Of a stretch of 64,000 bases of DNA, positions 17,474 through 26,879 are shown piece after piece (position 1 is the first letter of the stretch; every line of letters starts with the position of its first letter). Below the pieces are notes generated by a model. That model saw only the letters and a list, made by a program, of their open reading frames with translations. It was not told the origin of the DNA and did not search any database. A program made the translations under genes and the position numbers. The stretch is from contig NZ_JASSVM010000002.1 in NCBI RefSeq assembly GCF_030541005.1, positions 434,001 to 498,000 on the forward strand, written 5' to 3'. The DNA is from Marinobacter sp. SS5-14b (GTDB taxonomy: Bacteria > Pseudomonadota > Gammaproteobacteria > Pseudomonadales > Oleiphilaceae).

Positions 17474-19340
17474 TTCTGGAGGTCCCGGCGTTATAACGGA
17501 ATCTCAGAAACTTCTGGGCGTTGCTGACCACCTGGAAGGCGTCTTTCAGGTGGCTGCGCTCAAAGGGCGAGAGATCTTCCGGGCGCACGTTGTTGTCCGG
17601 ATCCCGGCCTTCTTCGATGGCCAGGGCCTGATGACGGATGCGCACGATGGAGATAAATTCCAGAGCGTCGCGCAGGTTGCCGGCATCGTCGTCGACCAGC
17701 AGTTTGGTTTTGGCGATGTCTTTCAGGCGCTCAAACGAGTTCTGGGAGCGGGCACCACAGGCCAGCGCGTGGACGCGAATCAGATCCGACAGAGGTGCGG
17801 TGCCCCGGCGTTTGAGGTTGAATGTTTTCTGGTGCTTGCCGTCTTCTTCCAGTACGAAGGTGCGGAAAAAACCCAGCGGCGGCGTGCGGTTGAGGGCATT
17901 GCGGGCTAACAGGGTCAGGAAGCGTTGGCTGTTGGAGGCCTTCTCTGTAATCAGGGTTTTCAGCTGTTCCGCCAGGTCGGTCTGGCCGTGGATGCCGTCC
18001 AGGTCAAAGAAGATGTTGCTGTTCAGCAAGGTCTGGGCGTTAGGGCTGTCGATCCACTCGGTGAAATAGCCTTTCCAGACGCTGAGGGGCTGGCGCCAGC
18101 GGGGGTTGGTGGCCATGATGTCGCCGGTGCAGTAGGTGTACCCGCATTCCGCCAGTCCGTCGGAAACGAATTTTGCCAGTGCCAGGAAGTAGTCGTCGTG
18201 CTCTTCGGGAATGAAGCTGTCGTCCAGGATCATGGCGTTGTCCTGGTCGGTCACCACCAGCTGTTCGTCCCGGGCCATAGAGCCCAGTGCCATGAAGCAG
18301 TAGGGCACGGGCGGCGGCCCGAGCTTTTCTTCGCCCAGCTCCAGGAGCTTCTGGCTGAAGCTGCGGCCAATGCCCGCCATGGCGCTGCCGATCATGTGGG
18401 AGTTGGCGTCTTCGTTGACCATGCGCACAAAGCTGTCGCGCACGTCCTGGCTGACCTTTTTAAGGCCTTTCACGTCTTTCTGCTGATAGATGTGGCTGAC
18501 CAGGAACAGGCTGCTCTGGCTTTCGTATTTGACGATATCAGACAAGGCCACCACGCCGCGCACCTCGTCACCATCGATCACCGGCAGATGGTGCACGTTG
18601 TTGTGCAGCATGGTGAGCATGGCTTCGAAAATGAATGAGCGAGCGCTGATGGTGATCAGGCCTTCGGTCATGATCTCGCTGATCGGGGTTTCCGAGGCCA
18701 GGGCATGGGTGACGGCGCGGGTGCGCAGGTCGCGGTCGGTGATGATGCCCTTAAGCCTGGGGCGGTCTCCGGTTTCGTCCATCAAAAGCAGAGCCGAGAC
18801 GCCGTTTTCGGTCATGATTCGTGCCGCTTCCTGAAGCCGAACGGTTGTCGGCGCGGAAATGGGCTCACGGGAGATCAGCCGGGTGACCTTGGCGGTCATC
18901 AGCTCATTGGATTTTTCCCGGCGTGAGACCGCCGAGCGCAGGCGACTGCGGTCTTCGATCTCAACAAAATCGGCAAAGCTTTCGTCCTGCTCCCAGAGGT
19001 ACTGGAAGACCTCTGCCGGAATTTTGTAAATCAGGCAATCTTCAATGGCCTTGACCGGAAAACGCACTTTTTTGTGCATCAGCAAACCGAACTGGCCGAA
19101 AATTTCACCTTCCCCCACCCGGCTGTAGAGTTCGCCGGAGCGGCGGAAGATTTCGACCGCACCACTTCGAATGTAGTGCAGCCAGAGTGCCTGTTGGCCC
19201 AGCTCCACAATTTGAGTGCCGGCTCGAAAATACACCACCTCAATGCTCGCGACGATGCGGTCCAGCAATTCGTCTGGCAATTCGTCAAAGGGGGCGTACT
19301 GGGTCATGTGATTGCGGATGTCCAGCAGTTCGGCCTGCAT
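17466..19340 (-). CDS. cNMP-binding / tandem CBS / DUF294 nucleotidyltransferase-like protein
   Basis: The product is 624 aa, cytoplasmic. Order: cyclic-nucleotide-binding domain (about 10-130), two CBS motifs (about 155-285), a DUF294 GlnD-like nucleotidyltransferase domain (about 300-450, with GSMARDEQ...TDQDNAMI supplying the GS and D-x-D residues), and a DUF294 C-terminal helical domain. The layout suggests transfer of a nucleotide to a partner under control of adenine nucleotides, but no substrate is established. GGAG lies 5 bp before the ATG at 19340. It is first in an operon with the DEDDh exonuclease. Confidence 0.88.
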   Translation of the reverse strand: MQAELLDIRNHMTQYAPFDELPDELLDRIVASIEVVYFRAGTQIVELGQQALWLHYIRSGAVEIFRRSGELYSRVGEGEIFGQFGLLMHKKVRFPVKAIEDCLIYKIPAEVFQYLWEQDESFADFVEIEDRSRLRSAVSRREKSNELMTAKVTRLISREPISAPTTVRLQEAARIMTENGVSALLLMDETGDRPRLKGIITDRDLRTRAVTHALASETPISEIMTEGLITISARSFIFEAMLTMLHNNVHHLPVIDGDEVRGVVALSDIVKYESQSSLFLVSHIYQQKDVKGLKKVSQDVRDSFVRMVNEDANSHMIGSAMAGIGRSFSQKLLELGEEKLGPPPVPYCFMALGSMARDEQLVVTDQDNAMILDDSFIPEEHDDYFLALAKFVSDGLAECGYTYCTGDIMATNPRWRQPLSVWKGYFTEWIDSPNAQTLLNSNIFFDLDGIHGQTDLAEQLKTLITEKASNSQRFLTLLARNALNRTPPLGFFRTFVLEEDGKHQKTFNLKRRGTAPLSDLIRVHALACGARSQNSFERLKDIAKTKLLVDDDAGNLRDALEFISIVRIRHQALAIEEGRDPDNNVRPEDLSPFERSHLKDAFQVVSNAQKFLRFRYNAGTSRNV

Positions 19341-19439
19341 GCTATCTCCAGCTAGTGCGTGGTCTGGGCAAACTATAGCAGTTGTCTGTTTTGATGGTGT
19401 ACCTTTGACATTTTATCGAGCGCTTGGCGGAGATTGAGT

Positions 19440-19970
19440 ATGGTAAATAAGTTACTGGTCACCGGCGGCATTCGTTCCGGTAAAACCGGCGTGGCGGAGC
19501 AGAGGGCACTGGCAGCGACGTCCAAGGTTGTATACGTTGCAACGGCGACCGCCGGTGATGATGAAATGGCGTATCGAATCAAGCGTCATCAGAGTCTTCG
19601 GCCCGAAGACTGGGGGCTGGTTGAGGAACCGGTTCGGCTGGCGCAGGTGCTGAAAGGGTTTCGAGTACAGGCAGCGCAAACGCCGATGCTGCTGATTGAT
19701 TGTATGAGCCTATGGTTAAGTAACTTGCTGATTGCGGGTGACGATGTTTTCGCGCAGGAGCGACAGGCACTTCTGGATCAGCTGGAGGCCTATCCGGGTT
19801 CATTGATTATCGTCACCAATGAGGTAGGGCTTGGCACCATCGGTATGGACCCGCTCACCCGCCGCTTTGCGGATGAGCTGGGCTGGCTGAATCAGGATCT
19901 GGCCCGGCTGTGTGATGAGGTGGTGATGTCGGTGGCCGGCCTGCCACTGGTGCTCAAGGCTGGTGGCTGA
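19440..19970 (+). CDS. cobU: Adenosylcobinamide kinase / adenosylcobinamide-phosphate guanylyltransferase
   Basis: The product is 176 aa. It phosphorylates adenosylcobinamide and adds GMP, making AdoCbi-GDP for nucleotide-loop assembly. The P-loop is GGIRSGKT; the substrate segment is RHQSLRPEDWGLVEEP (His for guanylylation); LIDCMSLWLSNLL, TNEVG and GLPLVLK complete the family pattern. I use ATG 19440, with GGAG 7 bp upstream, over the TTG two codons earlier. It starts the cobalamin island; its 3' end overlaps convergent cobC by 17 bp. Confidence 0.93.
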   Translation: MVNKLLVTGGIRSGKTGVAEQRALAATSKVVYVATATAGDDEMAYRIKRHQSLRPEDWGLVEEPVRLAQVLKGFRVQAAQTPMLLIDCMSLWLSNLLIAGDDVFAQERQALLDQLEAYPGSLIIVTNEVGLGTIGMDPLTRRFADELGWLNQDLARLCDEVVMSVAGLPLVLKAGG

Positions 19971-20553
19971 TCAGGCTGCGAAATACGCCAAAGTCGGATT
20001 GATCGACCTGTAACCGGCTGCGGCAAGCATAAGGTACAGCAAAGCCAGTGAATGACTTTTCCAGAGGAATGCCCAACACATCCGCCAGCACCATGCGGAT
20101 AACACCGCCGTGGCAAACCACCAGAATCCGTTGCCCGGCGAGTTTTTCCTGCCACCGGTTAAAGCCTTGGGTGACCCGCCGGTAAAAATCGGGAATGGGC
20201 TCACCTCCGGGCGGGATGAAGTTCACCGAATCCTGCCAGAAGCGGTTCAGGTGGTCGCCATACTGCTGCTGCACCTGTTCCGCGGTGAGGCCTTCCCATG
20301 CGCCGAAGCCGATTTCGCGAAGATCGTCTTCGATATGCAGCGAAATTTCCCGGTTTTCGGCCAGTTTTTCAGCGAAAAGCCGGCATCTTGTCATCGGCGA
20401 GCTGACAATGGCATCCCAGCCGTCATCGGACGTCACGGCCGCTTCCATTTGTTGCCAGCCTCGGGCGCTCAGCGGGTCATCCTGGCTGCCCCGGAACATC
20501 TGGCCACCTTCGGGCTCGCCATGGCGAATCAGGTCAATGAGGGTTGTTGTCAC
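19954..20553 (-). CDS. cobC: Alpha-ribazole phosphatase-like histidine phosphatase
   Basis: The product is 199 aa. The phosphohistidine signature LIRHGEPEGG is at the N-terminus and a second catalytic His is in CHGGVIRM. In the cobalamin pathway this enzyme removes the 5'-phosphate of alpha-ribazole phosphate or cobalamin phosphate. I start it at GTG 20553, with GGAG about 7 bp upstream; the frame open to 20757 lies wholly inside cobT and has no phosphatase similarity. It follows cobT by 4 bp, which supports the specific assignment over a generic phosphoglycerate mutase-like enzyme. Confidence 0.87.
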   Translation of the reverse strand: MTTTLIDLIRHGEPEGGQMFRGSQDDPLSARGWQQMEAAVTSDDGWDAIVSSPMTRCRLFAEKLAENREISLHIEDDLREIGFGAWEGLTAEQVQQQYGDHLNRFWQDSVNFIPPGGEPIPDFYRRVTQGFNRWQEKLAGQRILVVCHGGVIRMVLADVLGIPLEKSFTGFAVPYACRSRLQVDQSDFGVFRSLISHQP

Positions 20554-20557
20554 AGGA

Positions 20558-21616
20558 TCACTCCGCGGATTGGTTGCTGACACCGGCATCAGCAAAGCTG
20601 GCCATCTGGTTGTGGAGTGCACAGGCCGAACGCAGCAGGGGCACCGCAACGGCGGCGCCACTGCCCTCGCCCAGGCGCATGCCCAGATCCAGCAGCGGTG
20701 AAGCATCCAGGGCTTCAAGGACAGCATTGTGCCCCGGCTCGGCGGAACGGTGGCCAAACAGAAGCCAGTCCCTGACGCCGGGTTGCTGATTCACTGCAAT
20801 CAGCGCCGCTGCCGACACAATAAAACCATCCACCAGAACCGGAATACCCCGGGCGGCACAGCCCATGATCGCACCCGCCAGACCGGCAATTTCAAACCCG
20901 CCCAGTGAGGCCAACACCTCCAGTGGCGTTTTACGGTTGCCATGGCGAGCCAGTGCTTTTTCAACGACGGTGATTTTTCGGGCTACGCCTTCTGCATTCA
21001 GGCCAGTGCCGGGACCGACCAGTTGTTGCGGGCTGTGGCCCAGCAGCGCACAGGCGATGGCGGCTGCGCTGGTGGTATTGCCAATGCCCATATCGCCACC
21101 GATAAACAACCGGCTGCCGGATTGGGCGGCCCGCTCGGCAGCCTTGTCGCCGCTATTGAGTGCGGCTTCGACTTGAGAGTTGGTCATTGCGCAGGTTTCC
21201 GCCATATTGGCCGTAGCGGGCGCGATGACCTGATGAACCACGCCGGGAAGTTCAGGTACCTCACCGACTGTACCCAGGTTGACCACTTCCAGGCTGGCGT
21301 CGAGCTCTTTTGCCATCACGCTGATGGCGGCGCCACCGCTGGCGAAATTGGCGATCATTTGCGCAGTGACCTCCTGGGGAAACGCGGAAACGCCTTCGGC
21401 ACACACGCCATGATCACCGGCGAAAACCACCATGCGAATGGGGTCAATCGTGGGGGTCTCGGTACCCATAAGACCTGCCAGGGTGATCGCAACCTGCTCC
21501 AGCTTGCCCAGTGAGCCCGGCGGCTTGGTGAGTACTTGCTGACGACTCACTGCAAGGCTGGAGTGTTTGCTGGAGGGTTGGGGCGGTTGTTGTGTCCAGC
21601 TGTTGGGCAGGGTCAT
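20558..21616 (-). CDS. cobT: Nicotinate-nucleotide--dimethylbenzimidazole phosphoribosyltransferase
   Basis: The product is 352 aa, the family's normal length. It makes alpha-ribazole phosphate from NaMN and the lower-ligand base. Family signatures: [11 protein letters not shown] near the N-terminus, [48 protein letters not shown] and the C-terminal [12 protein letters not shown] with the catalytic Glu. It heads a leftward cobT-cobC pair divergent from cbiB. Confidence 0.95.
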   Translation of the reverse strand: MTLPNSWTQQPPQPSSKHSSLAVSRQQVLTKPPGSLGKLEQVAITLAGLMGTETPTIDPIRMVVFAGDHGVCAEGVSAFPQEVTAQMIANFASGGAAISVMAKELDASLEVVNLGTVGEVPELPGVVHQVIAPATANMAETCAMTNSQVEAALNSGDKAAERAAQSGSRLFIGGDMGIGNTTSAAAIACALLGHSPQQLVGPGTGLNAEGVARKITVVEKALARHGNRKTPLEVLASLGGFEIAGLAGAIMGCAARGIPVLVDGFIVSAAALIAVNQQPGVRDWLLFGHRSAEPGHNAVLEALDASPLLDLGMRLGEGSGAAVAVPLLRSACALHNQMASFADAGVSNQSAE

Positions 21617-21727
21617 GGCAGTGTTCCTTGTGGCGGAAAGCGAGGATGGTCTATCTGTGGCGGAATGGTGTCAAGGTTACCGGTCTGTCGGTTAGACTTG
21701 CCGGCACTTGGTGCAGGGGGGTCGGGT

Positions 21728-22687
21728 TTGGACACATTTCTGGTGGCCGTGGCGGTTTGTTTGGCCGCCGTTTTGTTGGATCTGGTGGCGGGTGAGCCGC
21801 GTCGGTGGCATCCGCTGGTGGGTTTCGGGCGTGGGGCCGCGGTGCTGGAACATTGGCTGAACCGCCAGCCGAAACAGCCCGGTCGCAGCCTGGCTGGCGG
21901 TTTGCTTGGCGTGGTTCTGCTGACGGCGCCGGTAGTGGCGTTGATCGGGTTGCTACCGAATGTTCTGCATGGCGGGTTGTGGCTGGCGGTGCAGGTGATT
22001 GTGCTTTGGTCGGCTCTGTCTTTGCGTGGGCTGGCCGAACATGGCAAGGCGGTGTCTGGAGCCTTGCAACAAGCCGATGGCGAGCGAGCGCGTGCGGCGG
22101 TTGGCCGTATTGTCAGCCGGGACGCTGCGGCCCTGTCGGATAGCGGTGTGGCGGCCGCTGCGACCGAGTCCATGCTTGAAAACGGTGCCGATGCGGTGTT
22201 TGCCAGCCTGTTCTGGTTCCTGGTGGCCGGGCTGCCCGGTGTGGTACTGCACCGTATGATCAACACTCTGGATGCCATGTGGGGCTACCGGAATGACCGG
22301 TTTCTCTATTTCGGACGATGTGCGGCAAGGCTCGATGACCTGATGAACTGGCTGCCGGCCCGGCTCACGGCAATCACTTACGCAGTGCTGGGCCATACCC
22401 GACTGGCCCTGCGCTGCTGGCGCAGCCAGGCAAAAACCTGGGACAGCCCGAATGCCGGGCCGGTGATGGCGGCAGGTGCAGGTGCTTTGGGGGTCACCCT
22501 GGGTGGTCCAGCGCCTTACGCCTCCGGTATCAAACATCGCCCGTTGCTGGGTGATGGGGCTGCGGCTTCCGCGCAGACGGTGGATGGCGCCATTGCGCTT
22601 GTCCGGCGTGGTGTATGGCTCTGGTTACTGGTGTTGATGGCGTTGGCGCTGGCCTTGAAAGGACTCTGGCCCGGAGGTGCAGGATGA
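21728..22687 (+). CDS. cbiB: Adenosylcobinamide-phosphate synthase
   Basis: The product is 319 aa with several hydrophobic segments. It joins aminopropanol (phosphate) to adenosylcobyric acid. Conserved segments include DLVAGEPRRWHPLVGFGR, TESMLENGADAV and the C-terminal YASGIKHRPLLGDG. I use a TTG start at 21728 because AGGGGGG lies about 6 bp upstream and family similarity begins at once; the frame opens further upstream (21536) but that part overlaps cobT and is not conserved. The name cobD is used for this gene in Pseudomonas denitrificans nomenclature. It overlaps cobD by 4 bp. Confidence 0.9.
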   Translation: MDTFLVAVAVCLAAVLLDLVAGEPRRWHPLVGFGRGAAVLEHWLNRQPKQPGRSLAGGLLGVVLLTAPVVALIGLLPNVLHGGLWLAVQVIVLWSALSLRGLAEHGKAVSGALQQADGERARAAVGRIVSRDAAALSDSGVAAAATESMLENGADAVFASLFWFLVAGLPGVVLHRMINTLDAMWGYRNDRFLYFGRCAARLDDLMNWLPARLTAITYAVLGHTRLALRCWRSQAKTWDSPNAGPVMAAGAGALGVTLGGPAPYASGIKHRPLLGDGAAASAQTVDGAIALVRRGVWLWLLVLMALALALKGLWPGGAG

Positions 22688-23748
22688 TACCGTTCATTTC
22701 CTCTGAGCCGCCCGAGCACGGTGGCCGGCTGCAGGCGGCGGTTCAGCGTTGGGGCATTCCACGGGAGCAATGGCTGGATCTTTCCACCGGCATCAACCCG
22801 ATTCCCTGGCCGGTTCCGGAGATTCCGCCAGAGGTCTGGCAGCGCCTGCCAGAGCCGGATGATGGGTTGGAAGAGGTTGTTCGTGTCTGGGCCGGGGCAT
22901 CGGAAGGCGCCGGTTGCTTGCCCGTGGCGGGCAGTCAGGCTGCGATCATGGCGTTGCCGATGGTGCGGGCCCGGCTTTATAGCCTGGGCCGGGTGGCGAT
23001 CCCTATGCCGGGCTATCGTGAACATGGCCAAGCCTGGGCTCGGGCCGGCTTCGAGGTGGCGGGTATCACTCCTGGGCAGGCCGCAGCACAGGATTTATCC
23101 TGGCTGGACCGGTTCGATGTGGTGGTATGGATTCACCCGAACAACCCGAGCGGGCAGTTGCTGTCGTCGGAGCATCTATTGGCGTGGTGCGAGCGCCTCC
23201 AGCAGCGAGGTGGCTGGCTGGTGGTGGATCAGGCGTTTATTGAGGGCAATCCGGACCACTCCCTGGATTTCCGGGCTGGCGTGCCGGGTCTTATCGTACT
23301 GCGCTCACTGGGCAAGTTCTTCGGCCTGGCCGGTGTACGGGCCGGGGCTGTATTGGCCGAACCGGAGTTGACTGAACAGCTGGCATGGCAGCTTGGCCCC
23401 TGGCCGGTTAACGGGCCGGCCCGTTATCTGATGGCCCGAGCGCTGGCGGACGTTGACTGGCAGACAGCTGCCATTGCAAAACTGCAGGCGGCCAGTATCA
23501 GGATGAATGACTTGCTTCAGGCGTCGGGTTTCCCCGTACCCTCCGGCACGCTGTTATTCCGGTATATTTGCGCCCAAAACGCCGCTGAGATCAGCGCCGG
23601 GCTTGCCCGCTGCGGCATACTGGTACGCCAGTTTGATTCGCCCCCGGCGCTGCGTTTTGGTTTGCCGCCCGATGAAGCCGGCTGGCAGAAACTGAGCCGC
23701 CAGTTGAAGGAATTGTCGTATCTCATTGACCAATCGGAGGCCGGTTGA
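22684..23748 (+). CDS. cobD: Threonine-phosphate decarboxylase
   Basis: The product is 354 aa, a fold-type I PLP enzyme of the aminotransferase class that makes aminopropanol phosphate from L-threonine phosphate for the nucleotide loop. Conserved segments: EHGGRLQAAVQRWG and LDLSTGINP at the N-terminus, IHPNNPSGQ, and the PLP lysine in LRSLGKFFGLAGVRAG. ATG 22684 overlaps the cbiB stop in an ATGA junction, making a coupled cbiB-cobD pair. It lies just upstream of the cobalamin riboswitch and is not under its control. Confidence 0.92.
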   Translation: MIPFISSEPPEHGGRLQAAVQRWGIPREQWLDLSTGINPIPWPVPEIPPEVWQRLPEPDDGLEEVVRVWAGASEGAGCLPVAGSQAAIMALPMVRARLYSLGRVAIPMPGYREHGQAWARAGFEVAGITPGQAAAQDLSWLDRFDVVVWIHPNNPSGQLLSSEHLLAWCERLQQRGGWLVVDQAFIEGNPDHSLDFRAGVPGLIVLRSLGKFFGLAGVRAGAVLAEPELTEQLAWQLGPWPVNGPARYLMARALADVDWQTAAIAKLQAASIRMNDLLQASGFPVPSGTLLFRYICAQNAAEISAGLARCGILVRQFDSPPALRFGLPPDEAGWQKLSRQLKELSYLIDQSEAG

Positions 23749-23784
23749 TAGCCTTGCCCCCGCTTTCAGGTGCTCCCCTGTCCG

Positions 23785-23965
23785 CGCAGGCTGGCGATAG
23801 TCGTGTGGATATACGGAGTGAAACGGGAAGCCGGTGAGAAACCGGCGCTGCCCCCGCAACGGTAAGCAGGTCAAAGGCAATCCAATGCGCCACTGTGCCC
23901 ACGGCATGGGAAGGTGATTGCCCCGGAGCAAAGGCTCCACCTGCCAGCCCGGAGACCGGCCTGAA
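23785..23965 (+). promoter_or_regulatory. Cobalamin (AdoCbl) riboswitch controlling btuB
   Basis: The class-defining elements appear in order: GAAACGGGAAGCCGGTG, the core GCCCCCGCAACGGTAA (about 23850-23865), the B12-box-like GCCACTG followed by GGCATGGGAAGG, and the closing CCCGGAGACCGGCCTG. P1 pairs CAGGCTGG (23787-23794) with CCGGCCTG (23956-23963). About 175 nt of expression platform separate it from the btuB ATG; no clear intrinsic terminator is visible there, which favours control of translation initiation. It should repress the btuB-btuF-btuC-btuD transcript when B12 is plentiful. Confidence 0.93.
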
Positions 23966-24139
23966 CGCACGGAGCCTGACGGTTCCAGACACCAGACGTT
24001 GCGGAGGGCAGCGGCGGTGGGTGAATCCGGCCTTTTCAACTGAACATCGCCCCTCCACCCTCCGTTATTTCCAGCAGTCTTCCTCCGCAGTAACCAAAAT
24101 CAGCCGTGCGGGTGCGTGCGGTGAACAGCGAGTGAAGAC

Positions 24140-25948
24140 ATGACATATTCTAAGGCCCTTCCTGCCCTGATGCTGGTGCCGCTGGCCTTCTCTGCCGGTG
24201 CCGCCGAAACAAAAGCCGAAGATCGCAGACTTGAACCCATCGTGGTGACCGCCACACTGGGACCGCTAACGGCTGGTGAAAGCCTGTCTTCGGTGACCGT
24301 GATCGATGAGGAAACCATCCGGCAACAGAGCCCCTCGGAGTTCAGCCAGCTGTTGAGAGGTCAGGCCGGGATCAATGTCACCGGTAATGGATCGTTTGGT
24401 AAAACCACCAGCGTGTATACCCGCGGTACAGCCAACGATTCAACGTTGCTGCTGGTTGACGGGGTGCGCCTGCGCTCAGCCACGTCCGGAGGCCCTTCCT
24501 GGCAATATTTTCCAGTTGAACTGATTGAGCGGGTAGAAATCGTCCGGGGCGCACGGAGCTCCCTATACGGTTCCGATGCCGTAGGTGGCGTGGTCCAGGC
24601 CTTTACCCTGGACCCGGAAGAGACACCGACAGGCTGGGTAGAAGCCGGCGCGGGTAATTTCAACACGCAAAAAGGCAGCGCCGGTATTGCGGCCAGCGCC
24701 GGTAACACACGAGTCAGCCTGAGTGGTTTGCACAAGGAAACCGACGGCACGGCGGTCATTACCGGTGGCAAAGACCGAGGGTTCCGGAACACCGCCGGTA
24801 TCGGCCGGGTGGTTCATGAGCTGGAGTCCGGGGGAGAAGCCAGCCTGGTGATGGTGCAGAGTGAGGGCAGCACCGAATACGAAGGCGGCGACATCGATTT
24901 CATGATCCGTACCATCGGTTTCGGCCTCGAAACGCCCGTGAGCGAGTACTGGCGGCAGTCACTGCAGTTCTCCGAATCACGTGATGATACAGACAACATC
25001 ACGCCTACCTATTTTGCCGCCTTCAACACCCGCTCACGGGCAGCCCGTTGGGACAACACCTTTACCTGGAACGTGCACGAACTGGTGGTCGGTGCTGAAC
25101 TGATGACCGATGAAGTCAGCGGAACCACGGACTACGCCGAAAGCAGCCGAACCAACTCGGCCTTGTACAGTCAGCTTCGTTTGAACTTTGGCCCGACAGA
25201 CCTGCAACTCAGCCTGCGTGGCGATGACAACGAAGCCTACGGCAAAAATGAAACCGGCGGGATCGCCCTGGGCCACGCCCTGGATCGTTCGCACCGTGTG
25301 CGTGTCAGTTATGCCACCGCTTTCCGTGCACCCACGTTTAATGACTTGTACTTCCCTGGTGCTAATCCGGACCTGAAAGCGGAAGAGTCAGGCACCGTTG
25401 AACTGGGTGCCAGTGGCCACTACCAGAACTGGTTCTGGGATGCCGTTCTGTTCCAGCTGGATGTGGACAACCTGATTGCCTGGAGCCCAACGCCCAGTGG
25501 CCTCTGGACCCCGATGAACGTGAATGAGGCCCGGATTCGCGGCGCGGAGCTAAGTGCCGGTTTCGAATCGGACGGCTGGCGTGCCGATGCCGCTCTAACC
25601 CTGCTTGATCCCGAAGATCGGGAAAGCGGAAACCGGCTCCAGCGCCGAAGTGGTAAAACCCTGCGGCTGGACCTGAGCAAGCAGGTAGGCACCTGGGACT
25701 TCGGTGGTACGGTGGTTGCCGAAGGCTATCGTTATGATGATCGCAGCAACAACGACCGGCTACCGGGCTTTGCCACCCTGGACCTACGGGCAGGCTGGCG
25801 CTTTGCTTCGGACTGGTCAACCCGGCTGACACTGGCTAACGTGCTGGATAAGGAATACAGCACGGCTCGCTACGATAGCAGCAATGATCTGGACTACATT
25901 GCTGCCGGGCGCACCGCCATGTTGACGGTTCGTTACGATATCCGATAA
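24140..25948 (+). CDS. btuB: TonB-dependent vitamin B12 outer-membrane receptor
   Basis: The product is 602 aa, the usual BtuB size. A signal peptide (cleavage after SAGAA) is followed by a TonB box region (EPIVVTATL), a plug domain with VYTRGTANDSTLLLVDGVRLR, and a beta-barrel. It imports corrinoids across the outer membrane using TonB energy. The assignment is supported by the cobalamin riboswitch upstream and btuFCD downstream. The C-terminus ends in RYDIR and lacks the usual final aromatic residue, a minor oddity. Confidence 0.94.
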   Translation: MTYSKALPALMLVPLAFSAGAAETKAEDRRLEPIVVTATLGPLTAGESLSSVTVIDEETIRQQSPSEFSQLLRGQAGINVTGNGSFGKTTSVYTRGTANDSTLLLVDGVRLRSATSGGPSWQYFPVELIERVEIVRGARSSLYGSDAVGGVVQAFTLDPEETPTGWVEAGAGNFNTQKGSAGIAASAGNTRVSLSGLHKETDGTAVITGGKDRGFRNTAGIGRVVHELESGGEASLVMVQSEGSTEYEGGDIDFMIRTIGFGLETPVSEYWRQSLQFSESRDDTDNITPTYFAAFNTRSRAARWDNTFTWNVHELVVGAELMTDEVSGTTDYAESSRTNSALYSQLRLNFGPTDLQLSLRGDDNEAYGKNETGGIALGHALDRSHRVRVSYATAFRAPTFNDLYFPGANPDLKAEESGTVELGASGHYQNWFWDAVLFQLDVDNLIAWSPTPSGLWTPMNVNEARIRGAELSAGFESDGWRADAALTLLDPEDRESGNRLQRRSGKTLRLDLSKQVGTWDFGGTVVAEGYRYDDRSNNDRLPGFATLDLRAGWRFASDWSTRLTLANVLDKEYSTARYDSSNDLDYIAAGRTAMLTVRYDIR

Positions 25949-25976
25949 CCGCGAAAACCATGCCGGAGAGGTGCCT

Positions 25977-26867
25977 GTGGTAAAGCTGAAGATTGTGGTC
26001 GCGATGCTGGGGTGGATGCTGCTCGCCTCACCGGTGCTGGGGGCTTCGGTCTGTGCCACAGATGATCTGGGTGAAGAAATCTGCCTCGATCGCCCGGCAA
26101 AGCGCATCGCTGCACTTTCACCCGGAGCCACCGAACTGGCCTGGGCCGCCGGTGCGGGTGATCAGGTTGTGGCGGTGGTTGCCTACAGCGACTATCCGCC
26201 TGCGGCCCGGAAAGTCACGTCAGTCGGCAGTCACACCCGAATGGATATGGAACGGTTGCTGCAGTTGCGGCCGGATCTGGTGATTGGCTGGGTGACCGGC
26301 AATCCCACCGAGCAGCTGGCGACGCTCAAGGCATTGGATATCCCGGTTTTTTCCATCGAACCCCGCAGCTTCGAGGCGGTCTCTCAAACCATTGAGCGTC
26401 TTTCTACGCTGGCAGGCACTGAAAGCGAGGGCTTTGCAGAGGCGGAGCGGTTTCGCCAAGGCATTGCCGGACTGCGGGCGCAGTTCGAAAAGGCCGATCC
26501 TGTGCCGGTGTTTTACCAGGTATGGGACGAGCCGCTGATGACGGTAAACAGCCAACACCTGATTGGCGAAATGATCCAGCTCTGTGGTGGTGACAATGTG
26601 TTTGGTCACCTGGGCAGGCTGGTGCCAAGAATCAGCGCCGAAGCGGTGGTTGCGGCCAACCCGGAAGCGATACTGGCGGGTGGTATGGGCGAAGAGAACC
26701 GCCACTGGCTGACCCGTTGGCAGAACTTTCCGAGCCTGACGGCGACGGCTCGCTATAACTTGTTTTTTATTCCGCCATCACTGGTACAACGGCCAACGCC
26801 GAGAATGCTGGAAGGAACGCGACTGTTCTGCGACAAACTGGAGGTGGCCCGTGGCCGTCGACCCTAG
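25977..26867 (+). CDS. btuF: Periplasmic cobalamin-binding protein
   Basis: The product is 296 aa, with a signal peptide (VVAMLGWMLLASPVLGA) and a class III periplasmic binding protein fold (RPAKRIAALSPGATELAWAAG; DLVIGWVTGNPTEQL). It delivers B12 to BtuCD. Two GTG codons are possible; GGAG lies 8 bp before the one at 25977 and only 2 bp before the one at 25971, so I use 25977. It follows btuB by 28 bp and precedes btuC by 12 bp. Confidence 0.92.
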   Translation: MVKLKIVVAMLGWMLLASPVLGASVCATDDLGEEICLDRPAKRIAALSPGATELAWAAGAGDQVVAVVAYSDYPPAARKVTSVGSHTRMDMERLLQLRPDLVIGWVTGNPTEQLATLKALDIPVFSIEPRSFEAVSQTIERLSTLAGTESEGFAEAERFRQGIAGLRAQFEKADPVPVFYQVWDEPLMTVNSQHLIGEMIQLCGGDNVFGHLGRLVPRISAEAVVAANPEAILAGGMGEENRHWLTRWQNFPSLTATARYNLFFIPPSLVQRPTPRMLEGTRLFCDKLEVARGRRP

Positions 26868-26879
26868 TGGAGTGATTCT

